NCBI RefSeq assembly: GCF_024345855.1
Contig: NZ_JAGQBX010000021.1
Location: forward strand, 1 to 42,025
Source of the DNA: Synechococcus sp. GreenBA-s
GTDB taxonomy: Bacteria; Cyanobacteriota; Cyanobacteriia; PCC-6307; Cyanobiaceae
Direction: 5' to 3'
Length of the DNA stretch: 42,025 nucleotides
Positions 18,143 to 26,565 of this stretch are shown here, in pieces. The position numbers and the translations under genes were made by a program. The notes below the pieces were generated by a model. The model was given only the letters and a program-made list of their open reading frames with translations. It ran no database searches and was not told the DNA's origin. Position 1 is the stretch's first letter; every line of letters begins with the position of its first letter.

Positions 18143-18910
18143 GTGAGCGAACGCGATCTGTCCGGGCCGTCGGCCCCGATCCCGCCCGCCGTTCCCACCG
18201 CGGCGGCCGATCGCCTCATCGTCGCCCTCGATGGCATGGATCCCGAGCGGGCCCTGGCCTTCGCCGCCGCCCTTCCCGAGCTGCGCTGGGTGAAGGTGGG
18301 GCTCGAGCTGTTCGGGGCCGGCGGTCCGGCGGTGGTGCGGGAGCTGCGTCAGCGCGGCCTGCGGGTGTTCCTCGACCTCAAGTTCCACGACATCCCGGCC
18401 ACCATGGCCGGTGCCTGCCGCAGCGCGGCCCGGCTCGGGGCCGAGCTGATCACGGTGCATGCCTGTGCGGGCAGCGAGGCCCTGGCGGCGGCCCAGGCCG
18501 CCGCGCTGCAGGCCGCCGCAGACTCCGGCCTGCCGGCACCCACCCTGCTGGCGGTGACGGTGCTCACCAGCTGGGATCCGCTGCGCTTCGCCGCCGAGCT
18601 GGCCATCGAGGAGCCGCTGCAGACCTACGTGCCGCGCCTGGCACAGCTGGCGGCGGCCTCCGGGATCGGCGGGGCCGTGTGCTCGCCCCTGGAGGTGGCG
18701 GCCCTGCGCGCCGCCCACCCCCATCCCTTCGCCCTGGTGACGCCGGGCATCCGGCCGGTGGGGGCGGATCGCGGCGATCAGCAGCGGGTGCTCACCCCCG
18801 CCCAGGCCGTGGCGGCGGGCTCCAGCCAGCTGGTGATCGGGCGACCGATCACGGCGGCGGCGGATCCGGCGGCAGCCTTTGCGGCCTGCTGCGCCGAGCT
18901 GGAGAGCTGA
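18143..18910 (+). CDS. pyrF: Orotidine 5'-phosphate decarboxylase
   Basis: PyrF converts OMP to UMP, the last step of de novo pyrimidine synthesis. The 255-residue product is a TIM barrel of the usual bacterial size. Substrate and catalytic residues are visible: D30 in LIVALDGM, K51 in WVKVGLEL, and the D78-x-K80-x-x-D83 triad in [10 protein letters not shown], then the TVHACAG strand and a C-terminal VIGRPIT phosphate-binding segment. The start is GTG at 18143. A TATCCT at 18112-18117 is a possible -10 element but no matching -35 is clear. The gene is divergent from the serine hydrolase and is followed after about 170 bases by an acyltransferase gene. Confidence 0.96.
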   Translation: MSERDLSGPSAPIPPAVPTAAADRLIVALDGMDPERALAFAAALPELRWVKVGLELFGAGGPAVVRELRQRGLRVFLDLKFHDIPATMAGACRSAARLGAELITVHACAGSEALAAAQAAALQAAADSGLPAPTLLAVTVLTSWDPLRFAAELAIEEPLQTYVPRLAQLAAASGIGGAVCSPLEVAALRAAHPHPFALVTPGIRPVGADRGDQQRVLTPAQAVAAGSSQLVIGRPITAAADPAAAFAACCAELES

Positions 18911-19082
18911 GCGCTCGGCCGGTCCTGGGTGACCTGCTCTGGCGGAATGGAGGTTGTCCCCGAGTCCCGCCGCCATGGCTGCCACCGACTCCCCCCCAAT
19001 GCGGCTCCGCCGGGCATCGGCGCGATGTCGCTCAAATCGGAATTCGTGAAGAAGCTGTAGGCAGCTCTGTCGCCGCGTCGCG

Positions 19083-20495
19083 ATGCCCCGCCTGCCGATC
19101 CAGACGGCCCAGCCTCCGCTGCGGTTCATTCCGCCGGCCTACACCCCCTGGCTGCGACGCCTGGCGCAGGCGGCGTTGCCGCTGCTGCTGCGCCTGCGTC
19201 GCATCCAGTGCACCGAGAGCCTCGGCGCCGAGCGGCTGGCGGCCCTGCTGGCCGAGCAGCAGGCCGGCCGGGCCCGCCTGCTGCTGGCCTTCCGCCACCC
19301 CAGCACCCTGGATCCGCTGCTGATGGCCCAGCTGCTCTGGTGCGGCGTGCCGCGAGCCGCCCGCCGGGCCGGCATCCGCCTGCCTGGCACCGTCCACAGC
19401 CAGTTCCTCTACGACCGCGGCATCCCCCTCTGGGCCGGCCCCCTGGCCGGCTGGCTGCTCTGCCACCTCGGCGGCATTCCGATCCAGCGGGGCAAGCTGG
19501 ATCGCCTCGCCCTCAAGACCGCCCGCGACCTGTTCGCCCACGGCCCCTTCCCCCTGGCGATCGCGCCCGAGGGGGCCACCAACCACCACGGCGAACTGCT
19601 CAACCCCCTGGAGCCGGGCCTGGCCCAGATGGCCTTCTGGTGCTGCGAGGACCTGGCCGCCGAGGGGCGCAGCGAGCAGGTGTGGATCGTGCCGGTGGGG
19701 CTGCGCTACAGCCTGCTCCGGCCCCGCTGGCAGGGGATCGATGCCCTGCTGGCGGGTCTGGAGGAGCGGCTGGATCTGGGGGTGCCCGGCGCCGCGGCCA
19801 CCTCCGCTGTACCGGCGGAAGCGGGGCCGGGGGATCGGCGCTACGGCCGGCTGATCGCCATCGCCGAGCGGCTGCTGGCCCTGCTGGAGGACTTCTACCG
19901 CGAGGCCTACGGCGTGCGTCCCGAGCGGGAGCGGCCGTTCCTCGAGCGGATCGACCGCCTGCGCCAAGCCGCCCTGGCGGTGGCGGAGGGCCAGTTCGGC
20001 CTGCTGGCGAAGGGCAACCTGCAGGAGCGCTGCCGCCGCATCGAGCAGGCCGGCTGGGAGCGCATCTACCGCGCCGACCTCGATGGGCTCTCGCCCGTGG
20101 CCCGCAGCCTGGCGGACTGGAATGCCAGCGAGGCGGCCCTGCGCATGGGCCACATGCGGCTGGTGGAGCACTTCGCCTCCCTCAGCGGCTCCTACGTGGC
20201 CGAGAACCCCAGCCCGGATCGCTACGCCGAGGTGCTGCAGATCCTCTGGCGGGCGGTGGCCTGGATCCAGGGGCCTGGCGGTGCCCCTCTGCCCGACCTG
20301 GGGCCCCTGCAGGCCTGCATCACGGTGGGGCCGCCAATCGCCGTGTCGGAGCACTTCGCCGACTACCAGCACAATCGCCGCAGGGCGGTGGAGCGGTTGA
20401 CGGCTGCGCTGGGGGCTCGCCTGGAGGCCAGCATCGGGCTGGCACCCACCGCTGCCGATGGCACGCTGCCCCCCCTGGATGAGCCATGGGCCTGA
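19083..20495 (+). CDS. Phospholipid/glycerol acyltransferase-family protein
   Basis: The product is 470 residues. The N-terminal half is a PlsC-type acyltransferase domain: the HxxxxD catalytic motif is H72 to D77 (HPSTLD), and a second motif appears as IAPEGATNHHGE near residue 160, in the place of the usual EGTR-type block. A hydrophobic stretch near 28-38 and a Leu/Trp-rich segment near 117-130 may sit on the membrane. The C-terminal half (about 240-470) is charged and helical and not recognised. It probably acylates a glycerolipid, but the PlsC step itself may belong to another paralogue. The last bases overlap the next gene, a membrane protein, suggesting coupled expression. Confidence 0.87.
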   Translation: MPRLPIQTAQPPLRFIPPAYTPWLRRLAQAALPLLLRLRRIQCTESLGAERLAALLAEQQAGRARLLLAFRHPSTLDPLLMAQLLWCGVPRAARRAGIRLPGTVHSQFLYDRGIPLWAGPLAGWLLCHLGGIPIQRGKLDRLALKTARDLFAHGPFPLAIAPEGATNHHGELLNPLEPGLAQMAFWCCEDLAAEGRSEQVWIVPVGLRYSLLRPRWQGIDALLAGLEERLDLGVPGAAATSAVPAEAGPGDRRYGRLIAIAERLLALLEDFYREAYGVRPERERPFLERIDRLRQAALAVAEGQFGLLAKGNLQERCRRIEQAGWERIYRADLDGLSPVARSLADWNASEAALRMGHMRLVEHFASLSGSYVAENPSPDRYAEVLQILWRAVAWIQGPGGAPLPDLGPLQACITVGPPIAVSEHFADYQHNRRRAVERLTAALGARLEASIGLAPTAADGTLPPLDEPWA

Positions 20496-21682
20496 GCTTT
20501 CGCTTCCGGCCCTGCGGTGCGGGCCGCTACGCCGAAGCGGCGTTCCTCGGCGTCTGGCTGGTGGGCTGGCTGCTGGCCGAGACCATTGTCCTGGGGCTCC
20601 TGGGTGCCGGGGCCAGGTCGCTGCTGCTGGGCCTTCCCCTGGCGGGCTCCAGTTTGCCGGCATCGCCGGGGCCGGCCCTGGCGATCGGGGGCTTCCTGGT
20701 GGTGTGGCTCTCCCTCTGGACGGTGGGTGGGGTGCTGGCCCTGCGCCAGTTGTTGCGCTGCCTCTGGGCCGAAGACCGGCTCAGCCTGGAGGATGGCTCC
20801 CTCTCGCTCAGCCGCCGGCTGGGGCCGTTTCGCACCCGCCAGCGCCTCGCGGACCGCACGATCCGGCAGGTGATGGTCCGCAGCGGCCGCGGTGGTGCCC
20901 TTGCCCTGGGGCCCTTGGTGGCGGAACGGAGGGATGGGCAGGTGGTGACCCTGACGGATCTGGGAACTCCGCAGCAGCGGGCGGAGGCCGCCGCTGCCCT
21001 CCAGGTGGCGCTGGCCCTGCCGGATGTCCCGACCGTGAGGAGGGCCTCGGCGGGGGCGCTGCCCCGGGGCTGGGACTGCCTGGAGCCCAGCTTCGGCAGC
21101 GCCCTGCTGGTGCCGGAGCGCCGCCGCCGCCGCCGCCAGGCCGTCGCGATCAGTGCGATCGCCCTGACGCTGGCCGCCATCCTGGCCCTGACCCTGCAGC
21201 AGGCCCGCTTCGAACCCAGTGTCTGGCCGTTCGGCCTGATGCTGCTGGCATTGACTCTCGGCGTTGCCTGGGCCAGCGCGTGGCTCTGGCTCGGTCGCCT
21301 GGAGTGGCGGCTCGAGGCCCGGCGCCTGGTGCTGCAGCGGCGCTTCGGGTCAGGGCTGCGGGAGCTGGCGGAGCTGCGCGCCCTGCAGCTGCGGGAGCAC
21401 CTCGACAGCGATGGCGATGCCTGGTACATCCTGGCGAGCCCCGACGGGGCTGGCCGACCGATCCTGCAGGTCATGGGCGATCCCCAGGAGCCCCGGGCCC
21501 TGGGTCAGTGGTTGGCCCACCGCACCGGCATCCCCTTCGAAGACGCGGTACCGTCCGCCGACGAGCGCCTGGCCGCAAGGCAGCAGGAACTCGAGCGGCT
21601 GCGCCGCCAACTGGCGGGGAGTGGCCGGTGGGGCCGGCTGGCCCTGAGGCTGCTGGAGGGAGTAGAGCGCCGCGGCGGCTGA
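20486..21682 (+). CDS. Membrane protein with internally duplicated TM-TM plus PH-like halves
   Basis: The product is 398 residues and I do not recognise it as a named family. Four hydrophobic segments are visible at about 17-40, 64-90, 216-236 and 246-270. Each pair is followed by a similar soluble region: about 95-178 (starting EDRLSLEDGSLSLSRRLG) and 271-355 (starting RLEWRLEARRLVLQRRFG). This suggests an internal duplication in which each half has two membrane helices and a compact beta domain resembling bacterial PH domains; that resemblance is my inference from the pattern. The tail is a charged helix. The ATG at 20486 overlaps the acyltransferase end by ten bases. It is convergent with the glycosyltransferase gene. 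Confidence 0.78.
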   Translation: MGLSFRFRPCGAGRYAEAAFLGVWLVGWLLAETIVLGLLGAGARSLLLGLPLAGSSLPASPGPALAIGGFLVVWLSLWTVGGVLALRQLLRCLWAEDRLSLEDGSLSLSRRLGPFRTRQRLADRTIRQVMVRSGRGGALALGPLVAERRDGQVVTLTDLGTPQQRAEAAAALQVALALPDVPTVRRASAGALPRGWDCLEPSFGSALLVPERRRRRRQAVAISAIALTLAAILALTLQQARFEPSVWPFGLMLLALTLGVAWASAWLWLGRLEWRLEARRLVLQRRFGSGLRELAELRALQLREHLDSDGDAWYILASPDGAGRPILQVMGDPQEPRALGQWLAHRTGIPFEDAVPSADERLAARQQELERLRRQLAGSGRWGRLALRLLEGVERRGG

Positions 21683-21686
21683 GGAC

Positions 21687-22922
21687 TCAGGCCGCGACCG
21701 TGACCGTGGGCACCAGCTCGGCGTAGAGCCGCTCGAGGGCGTCGATGTTGCGCGTGAGGGTGTAGCGCTCCAGCACCCGCGCCCGGGCACGGCGCCCCAG
21801 CTCGGCGGTCAGCACCGGCTGGTCGCGCAGCACCGGCAGCAGGGTGCGCAGCTGGGTGGTGACCCCCTGGGTGCTGATCACGATGCCGGCCCCGCCCTCC
21901 AGCACCTCGCCGTCGGCGCCGGCATCGGTGGCCACGCAGGCGGTGCCGCTGGCCATCGCCTCCAGCAGCGCCAGGCTGAGGCCCTCCACCAGCGAGGGCA
22001 GCAGGAACACCTCCGCCAGCTGCAGCAGCGCCAGGCGTCTGGCCCGCTCGGGCTCATAGCCCCACCAGATCACCTGGGCCTCCTCGCCGATCGCCTGCTG
22101 CAGCGAGGGCCGCAGCGGGCCGTCGCCCACCACCACCAGCACGCAGCCTTCGGGTTGCACGAGCCGCCAGGCCCGCAGCAGGGCCTCCACGTTCTTCTCG
22201 GTGGCGATGCGGCCCATGTAGAGGAACACCCGCCGGCCGGAAAAGCGCTGCCGCAGCGTCGCCAGTTCCGCCTTCACGCCGCTGTCCGGGGGCTCCTGGC
22301 CGGCCGGGGCCCACTGCTGGGGATCCACTCCGTTGGGGATCACCGCCAGGCGGCTGCGCTTCACCCCCAGCCGGGCCAGCACCTCGGCCTGCAGCTCGGA
22401 GAACACGATCACCCGGTCGAAGCGGGCCAGCGACGGGGCATAGAGCTGGTAGGTGAGCTGCTGGGTGCCGGCACTGAGGTTGCGCAGGCTGGCGTCGAAG
22501 GCCGGGTGGAAGGTCGCCACCAGCGGCAACCCCAGCTGCTGGCACAGATCCGGCAGCAGGAAGTCCAGCGGCGAGAGGGTGAGGCTGGCGTGCACCAGGT
22601 CCGGCCGCAGCCGCTCCAGCGACTCGCGCAGCTCGCGCTGGGCCCCCGGCGACGGGATCGTGTACACCTGGGACTTCACCAGGTAGGGCAGGGCCACCTC
22701 CGGCGCCTCGGCGCTGCCCACCACGTACACCGGGCTCGGGTCCTGGCCGGGGTGCTGCTCCGGCTCGTGGTCATCGCGACGCAGCGGGAAGCCGGTGGGG
22801 GTGTCGAAGTGGATGAAGCTGATGCCGTGGCCGCGGCGCCGGAGGGCCTCGGTGATGGTCAGGCCGTAGGTGACGTTGCCGCAGAAGGGCGATTTCTTGC
22901 CCAGCCAGGCAATGTGAACCAC
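21687..22922 (-). CDS. Glycosyltransferase family 4 protein
   Basis: The product is 411 residues with two Rossmann-like halves (GT-B fold). The C-terminal half has FLYMGRIATEKNVEALLRAW and the E-x7-E motif in EGLSLALLEAMASG, which mark a retaining GT4 enzyme using a nucleotide sugar. The N-terminus, HIAWLGKKSPFCGNVTYG, is distinctive. That opening reminds me of the cyanobacterial digalactosyldiacylglycerol synthase DgdA, but I cannot confirm it, so no symbol is given. The start is GTG at 22922. The MFS gene ends 28 bases upstream on the same strand, so the two may be co-transcribed. The family is sure; the acceptor is not. Confidence 0.92.
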   Translation of the reverse strand: MVHIAWLGKKSPFCGNVTYGLTITEALRRRGHGISFIHFDTPTGFPLRRDDHEPEQHPGQDPSPVYVVGSAEAPEVALPYLVKSQVYTIPSPGAQRELRESLERLRPDLVHASLTLSPLDFLLPDLCQQLGLPLVATFHPAFDASLRNLSAGTQQLTYQLYAPSLARFDRVIVFSELQAEVLARLGVKRSRLAVIPNGVDPQQWAPAGQEPPDSGVKAELATLRQRFSGRRVFLYMGRIATEKNVEALLRAWRLVQPEGCVLVVVGDGPLRPSLQQAIGEEAQVIWWGYEPERARRLALLQLAEVFLLPSLVEGLSLALLEAMASGTACVATDAGADGEVLEGGAGIVISTQGVTTQLRTLLPVLRDQPVLTAELGRRARARVLERYTLTRNIDALERLYAELVPTVTVAA

Positions 22923-22950
22923 GCCGCCGCGCCTCGCTCGAAAGGTAACG

Positions 22951-24312
22951 CTAGCAGCGTTTCCAGGGCCGCTCGAGCAGCGCCGCCACCAGGGCCAGGG
23001 CCGCCAGGACCCACAGCACCGGCAGCAGGCCGAAGCGGCTCACGAGGGTGCCGGCCAGCACGAGGGGCACGCTGAGGGCGATGTTGATCAGGTTGTTCTG
23101 CAGGCCGAACACCTTGCCGCGCTGGCTCTCCGGCGTGTCCTCCTGGATCGTGGTCTGGGCGGGGATCGCCAGCAGGGCCGCCCCCACGCCGAGCACGCCG
23201 CAGAGGGTGAGGGTGAGCAGCAGGCTGCCCCGCAGCTGGCCCAGCAGCACCAGGCTCCAGGCGATGGTGCCCAGGCCCGCCGAGGCCAGCACGCGCCGGT
23301 TGAAGCCATGGCCCACCTGGGCCACGGCCACCGCCCCCACCGCCAGGCCGGCCCCACTCATGGCCAGCAGGGTGCCGAAGCGGGTGGGCCCCAGCCCCTG
23401 GATCGCCGAGGCCAGGCTGATCGACATCACGTAGAGGGCCGCCAGCAGGCTGTAGAGCAGCACCAGGTGGAGCATCGAGCTGCGCACGCTCGGCAGGTCG
23501 CGCAGCACCTGCATGCCCTCGCCGATCTCCCGCCAGACGCTGGTGGTGCTGGCGGGCTTCACCTCCTCCTCCACCCGGATCCAGGCGATGAACAGGGCGG
23601 CCAGGCCATAGCAGAGGGGCAGCAGCACGAATTCGCCGTTGGCGATGCCCAGCCGTGCCAGGCCGTGCTGCAGCAGCCGCAGCACCGGATCGCCGAGGGC
23701 GAAGCCCACGATCGTGGCGCCCATGCTGGTGGCCTGATAGAGCGAATTGGCCGCCAGCAGCTGGGGCGCCGGCACCAGCATCGGGATCGCCGCCTGTTCG
23801 GCCGGGGCGAAGAACTGGGTCAGCACCGATTCGAGAAAGGTGATCAGCAGCAGGCCCCAGTAGCCCCAGCTCAGCCCCAGCCAGTGGGGCCCATCCAGCA
23901 GGCACAGGGGCACGAGCATCGCCAGGCCGGCGCGGATGCCGTTCGAGGCCACCATCACCTCGCGCTTGCGCCAGCGGTCGGCCCAGACCCCCGCTACCAG
24001 GCCCAGCAGCATCGCCGGGATCGTGTTGGCCACGTAGATGCCTGTGGCCAGCAGGGTGATCAGCTGGGCGCGACTCTCGATGTCGAGCTTGAAGTGGCCG
24101 GCGGCCTCCGCCAGGGCGCCGCCGGCCGGGGGCGTGCTGCTCACCCAGTACTGGGCGATCAGGAACACCATCAACACGATGTAGAACTTGTCCGCCAGCT
24201 GGCTGAACACCTGGCCGAGCCACAGCTTGCGGAACTCCGGCAGCGCCAGGACCCCCTGGATGCCGGACGGTCTGGCGCCGGACGGTCTGGCGGTTCCGCT
24301 CAAGGGCTCCAT
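22951..24312 (-). CDS. MFS transporter
   Basis: The product is 453 residues with about 12 hydrophobic segments beginning near residue 35, typical of the major facilitator superfamily, and resembles the exporter-like MFS_3 group (EntS, LplT types). Conserved loops such as GVWADRWRKREVM between helices 2 and 3 fit the family motif A. The ATG at 24312 lies 13 bases inside the recO end, so translation is probably coupled. Residues 7-20 contain a repeated ARPSG from a 15-bp tandem duplication. Substrate cannot be told; LplT-like proteins move lysophospholipids, others export siderophores or drugs. The glycosyltransferase gene follows. Confidence 0.91.
   Translation of the reverse strand: MEPLSGTARPSGARPSGIQGVLALPEFRKLWLGQVFSQLADKFYIVLMVFLIAQYWVSSTPPAGGALAEAAGHFKLDIESRAQLITLLATGIYVANTIPAMLLGLVAGVWADRWRKREVMVASNGIRAGLAMLVPLCLLDGPHWLGLSWGYWGLLLITFLESVLTQFFAPAEQAAIPMLVPAPQLLAANSLYQATSMGATIVGFALGDPVLRLLQHGLARLGIANGEFVLLPLCYGLAALFIAWIRVEEEVKPASTTSVWREIGEGMQVLRDLPSVRSSMLHLVLLYSLLAALYVMSISLASAIQGLGPTRFGTLLAMSGAGLAVGAVAVAQVGHGFNRRVLASAGLGTIAWSLVLLGQLRGSLLLTLTLCGVLGVGAALLAIPAQTTIQEDTPESQRGKVFGLQNNLINIALSVPLVLAGTLVSRFGLLPVLWVLAALALVAALLERPWKRC
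24262..24291. repeat. 15-bp perfect tandem duplication in the MFS gene
   Basis: GCCGGACGGTCTGGC occurs at 24262-24276 and directly again at 24277-24291. On the minus strand it encodes ARPSG twice in the N-terminal tail of the MFS transporter, before the first membrane helix. The frame is kept. It looks like a recent replication-slippage duplication in a region under little constraint. Confidence 0.85.
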
Positions 24313-25130
24313 CGGTTGCCGGACCCCGATGATGCCGCAGCAGGCCCCCCTGGCACGATCGCCTCGCGCACCAGCCTCCAGGCCCGGGGCGAGCGGGCCA
24401 GGTGCTCGCGGCTCCAGATCTCCACCAGCTGCAGCAGCCGCAGCCACACCGGCACGGGACCCATCAGGCTGCCGTCCCGCTTGCGGGGCAGGGCCGGCCG
24501 CGGCAGCCGCTGCAGCAGGGCCAGCTCCGAGGCGTTCAGCACCAGCTGGGCCCCCGCCACGGCCCCCATCACCAGGCCCTCGGCGGGGATCAGGCTGCAG
24601 CGCCAGCTCCAGTCGCCCAGGGGGGGCTCGAGGCGGGTGCCGCTGCGGGCGCAGTGGGCCAGGGGCAGGGCGTAGCCCCCCAGGGCCAGCAGGTGCACGC
24701 TGCCCTGCACCGCCAGGGCCAGGGCCTCCACGCCTTCGCTGCGCTCCTGCACCACCAGCTCCAGCCGCGCCAGCTGCAGCAGCAGGTCGTCGAGCAGGCC
24801 CGGCACGGCGACGCCCTCGGGCACCAGCTGCAGGCTCAGTTCCGCCAGGCCCTGGGCCGCCGCCAGGGTCTCCAGCCGCTGGGCCAGGGCGGCGAAGTTG
24901 CGCCGCACCTGCAGCTGGCGCACCCGCCGCAGGCCGCGGCCGCCGCCCACCTGCAGCAGCAGCACCGCCAGGGGCACCGCCGCCGCCAGGGAGCTCTTCG
25001 GCTTGCGGGCGCCGGGCACCGCCAGGCGCACCAGGCCGTCGCTGGCGCTGAGCAGGGTGAGCAGGCGATCGCTCTCGCCCAGGGGGCCGGCCTTGAGCAC
25101 CAGCCCCTCCAGGCGGCTGTCGCCGCTCAC
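24300..25130 (-). CDS. recO: DNA repair protein RecO
   Basis: RecO works with RecR and RecF to load RecA on SSB-coated DNA and to anneal strands. The product is 276 residues, the usual size. The N-terminal OB fold is seen in GLVLKAGPLGESDRLLTLLS and GLVRLAVPGARKPKSS, followed by the helical region and a central LALGGYALPLAHCARSG part. The usual four-Cys zinc site is not complete: Cys residues remain in AHCARSG and WRCSLIP only. The start is GTG at 25130, which overlaps the deoC stop by four bases (GTGA), so deoC and recO are coupled. The end overlaps the MFS start. Confidence 0.93.
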   Translation of the reverse strand: MSGDSRLEGLVLKAGPLGESDRLLTLLSASDGLVRLAVPGARKPKSSLAAAVPLAVLLLQVGGGRGLRRVRQLQVRRNFAALAQRLETLAAAQGLAELSLQLVPEGVAVPGLLDDLLLQLARLELVVQERSEGVEALALAVQGSVHLLALGGYALPLAHCARSGTRLEPPLGDWSWRCSLIPAEGLVMGAVAGAQLVLNASELALLQRLPRPALPRKRDGSLMGPVPVWLRLLQLVEIWSREHLARSPRAWRLVREAIVPGGPAAASSGSGNRWSP

Positions 25131-25840
25131 GGTGTGGGGGGCTCGCCGGTTGCGCTCCCCGCCGCCGCGCGGCCGCCGCCCTGGCGCAGGGCCTGCATCA
25201 GCGCCACGCCGCGGCTGGTGCCGAGGCGGCTGGCACCGGCCTCCACCAGGGCCAGCGCCTGCTCCAGATCGGCGATGCCGCCGGAGGCCTTGATCCCGGC
25301 CCGGCCCCGGGCCAGCTCCCGCAGCCGCCGCACCTGGTCCACGCTGGCGGCCGGGCCGAAGCCGCTGCCGGTCTTGAGATAACTGGCGCCCACGTCGATC
25401 GCCGCGGCCACCGCCAGCTCCAGGGCCTCCGGCGCCAGGCGACCCGCCTCCAGGATCACCTTCACCGGCAGGCCCAGCTCCACGATCGGGGCCAGGTCCT
25501 GGCAGAAGGCGCCGCTGTCGCCATCGGCCAGGGCCCCGAAATCGGGCACCACATCCAGCTCGTCCGCCCCGGCGGCGGCGGCCCATTCGGCCTCCGCCCG
25601 CTTGATCGCCGCGGGGATGGCGCCGAAGGGAAAGCCCACCACCCCCACGAGCCGGGTGCGGGAGCCGCTGTTGCCGAGGCGTTCCCGGGCCACCGGCAGC
25701 CAGCGCGACGCCACGCACACGCCGGCAAAGCCGAAGTGGCGGGCTTCGTCGCAGCAGCGCCGGATCGCCTCGCTGCCCACGTGGGGATCCAGCAGGGCGT
25801 GGTCGATCAGGGGGGCGAGGTCGGGGAGGTCGCGGGCCAC
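25127..25840 (-). CDS. deoC: Deoxyribose-phosphate aldolase
   Basis: DeoC splits 2-deoxyribose 5-phosphate into glyceraldehyde 3-phosphate and acetaldehyde, linking deoxynucleoside salvage to central metabolism. The 237-residue product is a TIM barrel. Active-site residues are visible: D96 in ADELDVVPD, the Schiff-base lysine K156 in ASYLKTGSGF, and K184 in GIKASGGI. The start is GTG at 25840. It is followed by recO with a four-base overlap and preceded by hpf on the same strand, from which it is separated by a strong terminator, so deoC probably has its own promoter in the short interval near 25841-25873. Confidence 0.95.
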   Translation of the reverse strand: MARDLPDLAPLIDHALLDPHVGSEAIRRCCDEARHFGFAGVCVASRWLPVARERLGNSGSRTRLVGVVGFPFGAIPAAIKRAEAEWAAAAGADELDVVPDFGALADGDSGAFCQDLAPIVELGLPVKVILEAGRLAPEALELAVAAAIDVGASYLKTGSGFGPAASVDQVRRLRELARGRAGIKASGGIADLEQALALVEAGASRLGTSRGVALMQALRQGGGRAAAGSATGEPPTP

Positions 25841-25873
25841 GGGCTCAGGAAACCGGCCGGAGGCCGGCTGAAA

Positions 25874-25901
25874 CCGGCACGGCCCCTGGGGGCCGTGCCG
25901 G
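25874..25901 (-). terminator. Intrinsic terminator behind hpf
   Basis: Perfect 13-bp arms CCGGCACGGCCCC (25874-25886) and GGGGCCGTGCCGG (25889-25901) form a very stable hairpin. Read on the minus strand it is followed by a short TTT. It begins about 30 bases past the hpf stop at 25931. The T-run is short, but the position and stability fit a terminator. Confidence 0.8.
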
Positions 25902-25930
25902 ATCGGTGGGGGCAGTCTCCCCCGGCCCGC

Positions 25931-26518
25931 TCAGGATTCCCGCGCCTGGATCACGCCGAAGCCGCCGTGGTTGCGGTGATACACCACCTGCAGCTCCCCG
26001 CTCTCGGCGTCGCGGAACAGGTAGAAGTCGTGGTCGATCAGCTCCAGCTGGTGCAGGGCGTCGTCCAGGCTCATCGCCGGCATGGCGAAATATTTACGGC
26101 GCACGCCGGGGCTGGGCAGCTCCGCCTCCTTGCCGTCGGTGAGGCTGGAACCGGGGGGCGGCAGGGTGGCGGCGCCGGCCTCCTCGTCGCGGGCGGAGCG
26201 GTGCACCGGACCCTGGTGCTGTTCCTGCAGCCGATCCTTGAAGCGCCGCAGCTGGCGGGTCAGCTTGTCGGCCACCAGATCGATGCTGGCGTAGAGGTTC
26301 TCGCTGCGCTCCTGGGCCCGGATCACGGTGCCGTTGGCGAAGACCGTCACTTCCGCGGTCTGCTGCGGCACCCGCGGATTGCGGGCCACCGAGAGGTGCA
26401 CATCGGCCTCCTTGACCAGGCCGTTGAAGTTGCCGATCGCGCGCGTCAGCTTCTCCTCCGTGTAGTCGTGAATGGCCGGCGTTACGTCCAGATTGCGGCC
26501 GTGGATCAGAAGCTTCAT
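25931..26518 (-). CDS. hpf: Long-form ribosome hibernation promoting factor
   Basis: HPF binds the 30S decoding centre in stress or dark and its C-terminal domain joins ribosomes into inactive 100S dimers. The product is 195 residues, the long form: an S30AE domain (1-105, starting MKLLIHGRNLDVTPAI), a variable linker (about 106-138), and the C-terminal dimerisation domain (about 139-190, RKYFAMPAMSLDDALHQLEL...). In cyanobacteria the gene is known as lrtA, a light-repressed transcript with a long leader. The ATG at 26518 fits the family; GGGAG lies ten bases upstream. Only 47 bases separate it from the divergent lipB, so a long leader would start inside lipB (inference). Confidence 0.95.
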   Translation of the reverse strand: MKLLIHGRNLDVTPAIHDYTEEKLTRAIGNFNGLVKEADVHLSVARNPRVPQQTAEVTVFANGTVIRAQERSENLYASIDLVADKLTRQLRRFKDRLQEQHQGPVHRSARDEEAGAATLPPPGSSLTDGKEAELPSPGVRRKYFAMPAMSLDDALHQLELIDHDFYLFRDAESGELQVVYHRNHGGFGVIQARES

Positions 26519-26565
26519 CCCAGTGCTCCCAGGCTTCGGGGACGTCCCAACGCTAGGAACGGTGG

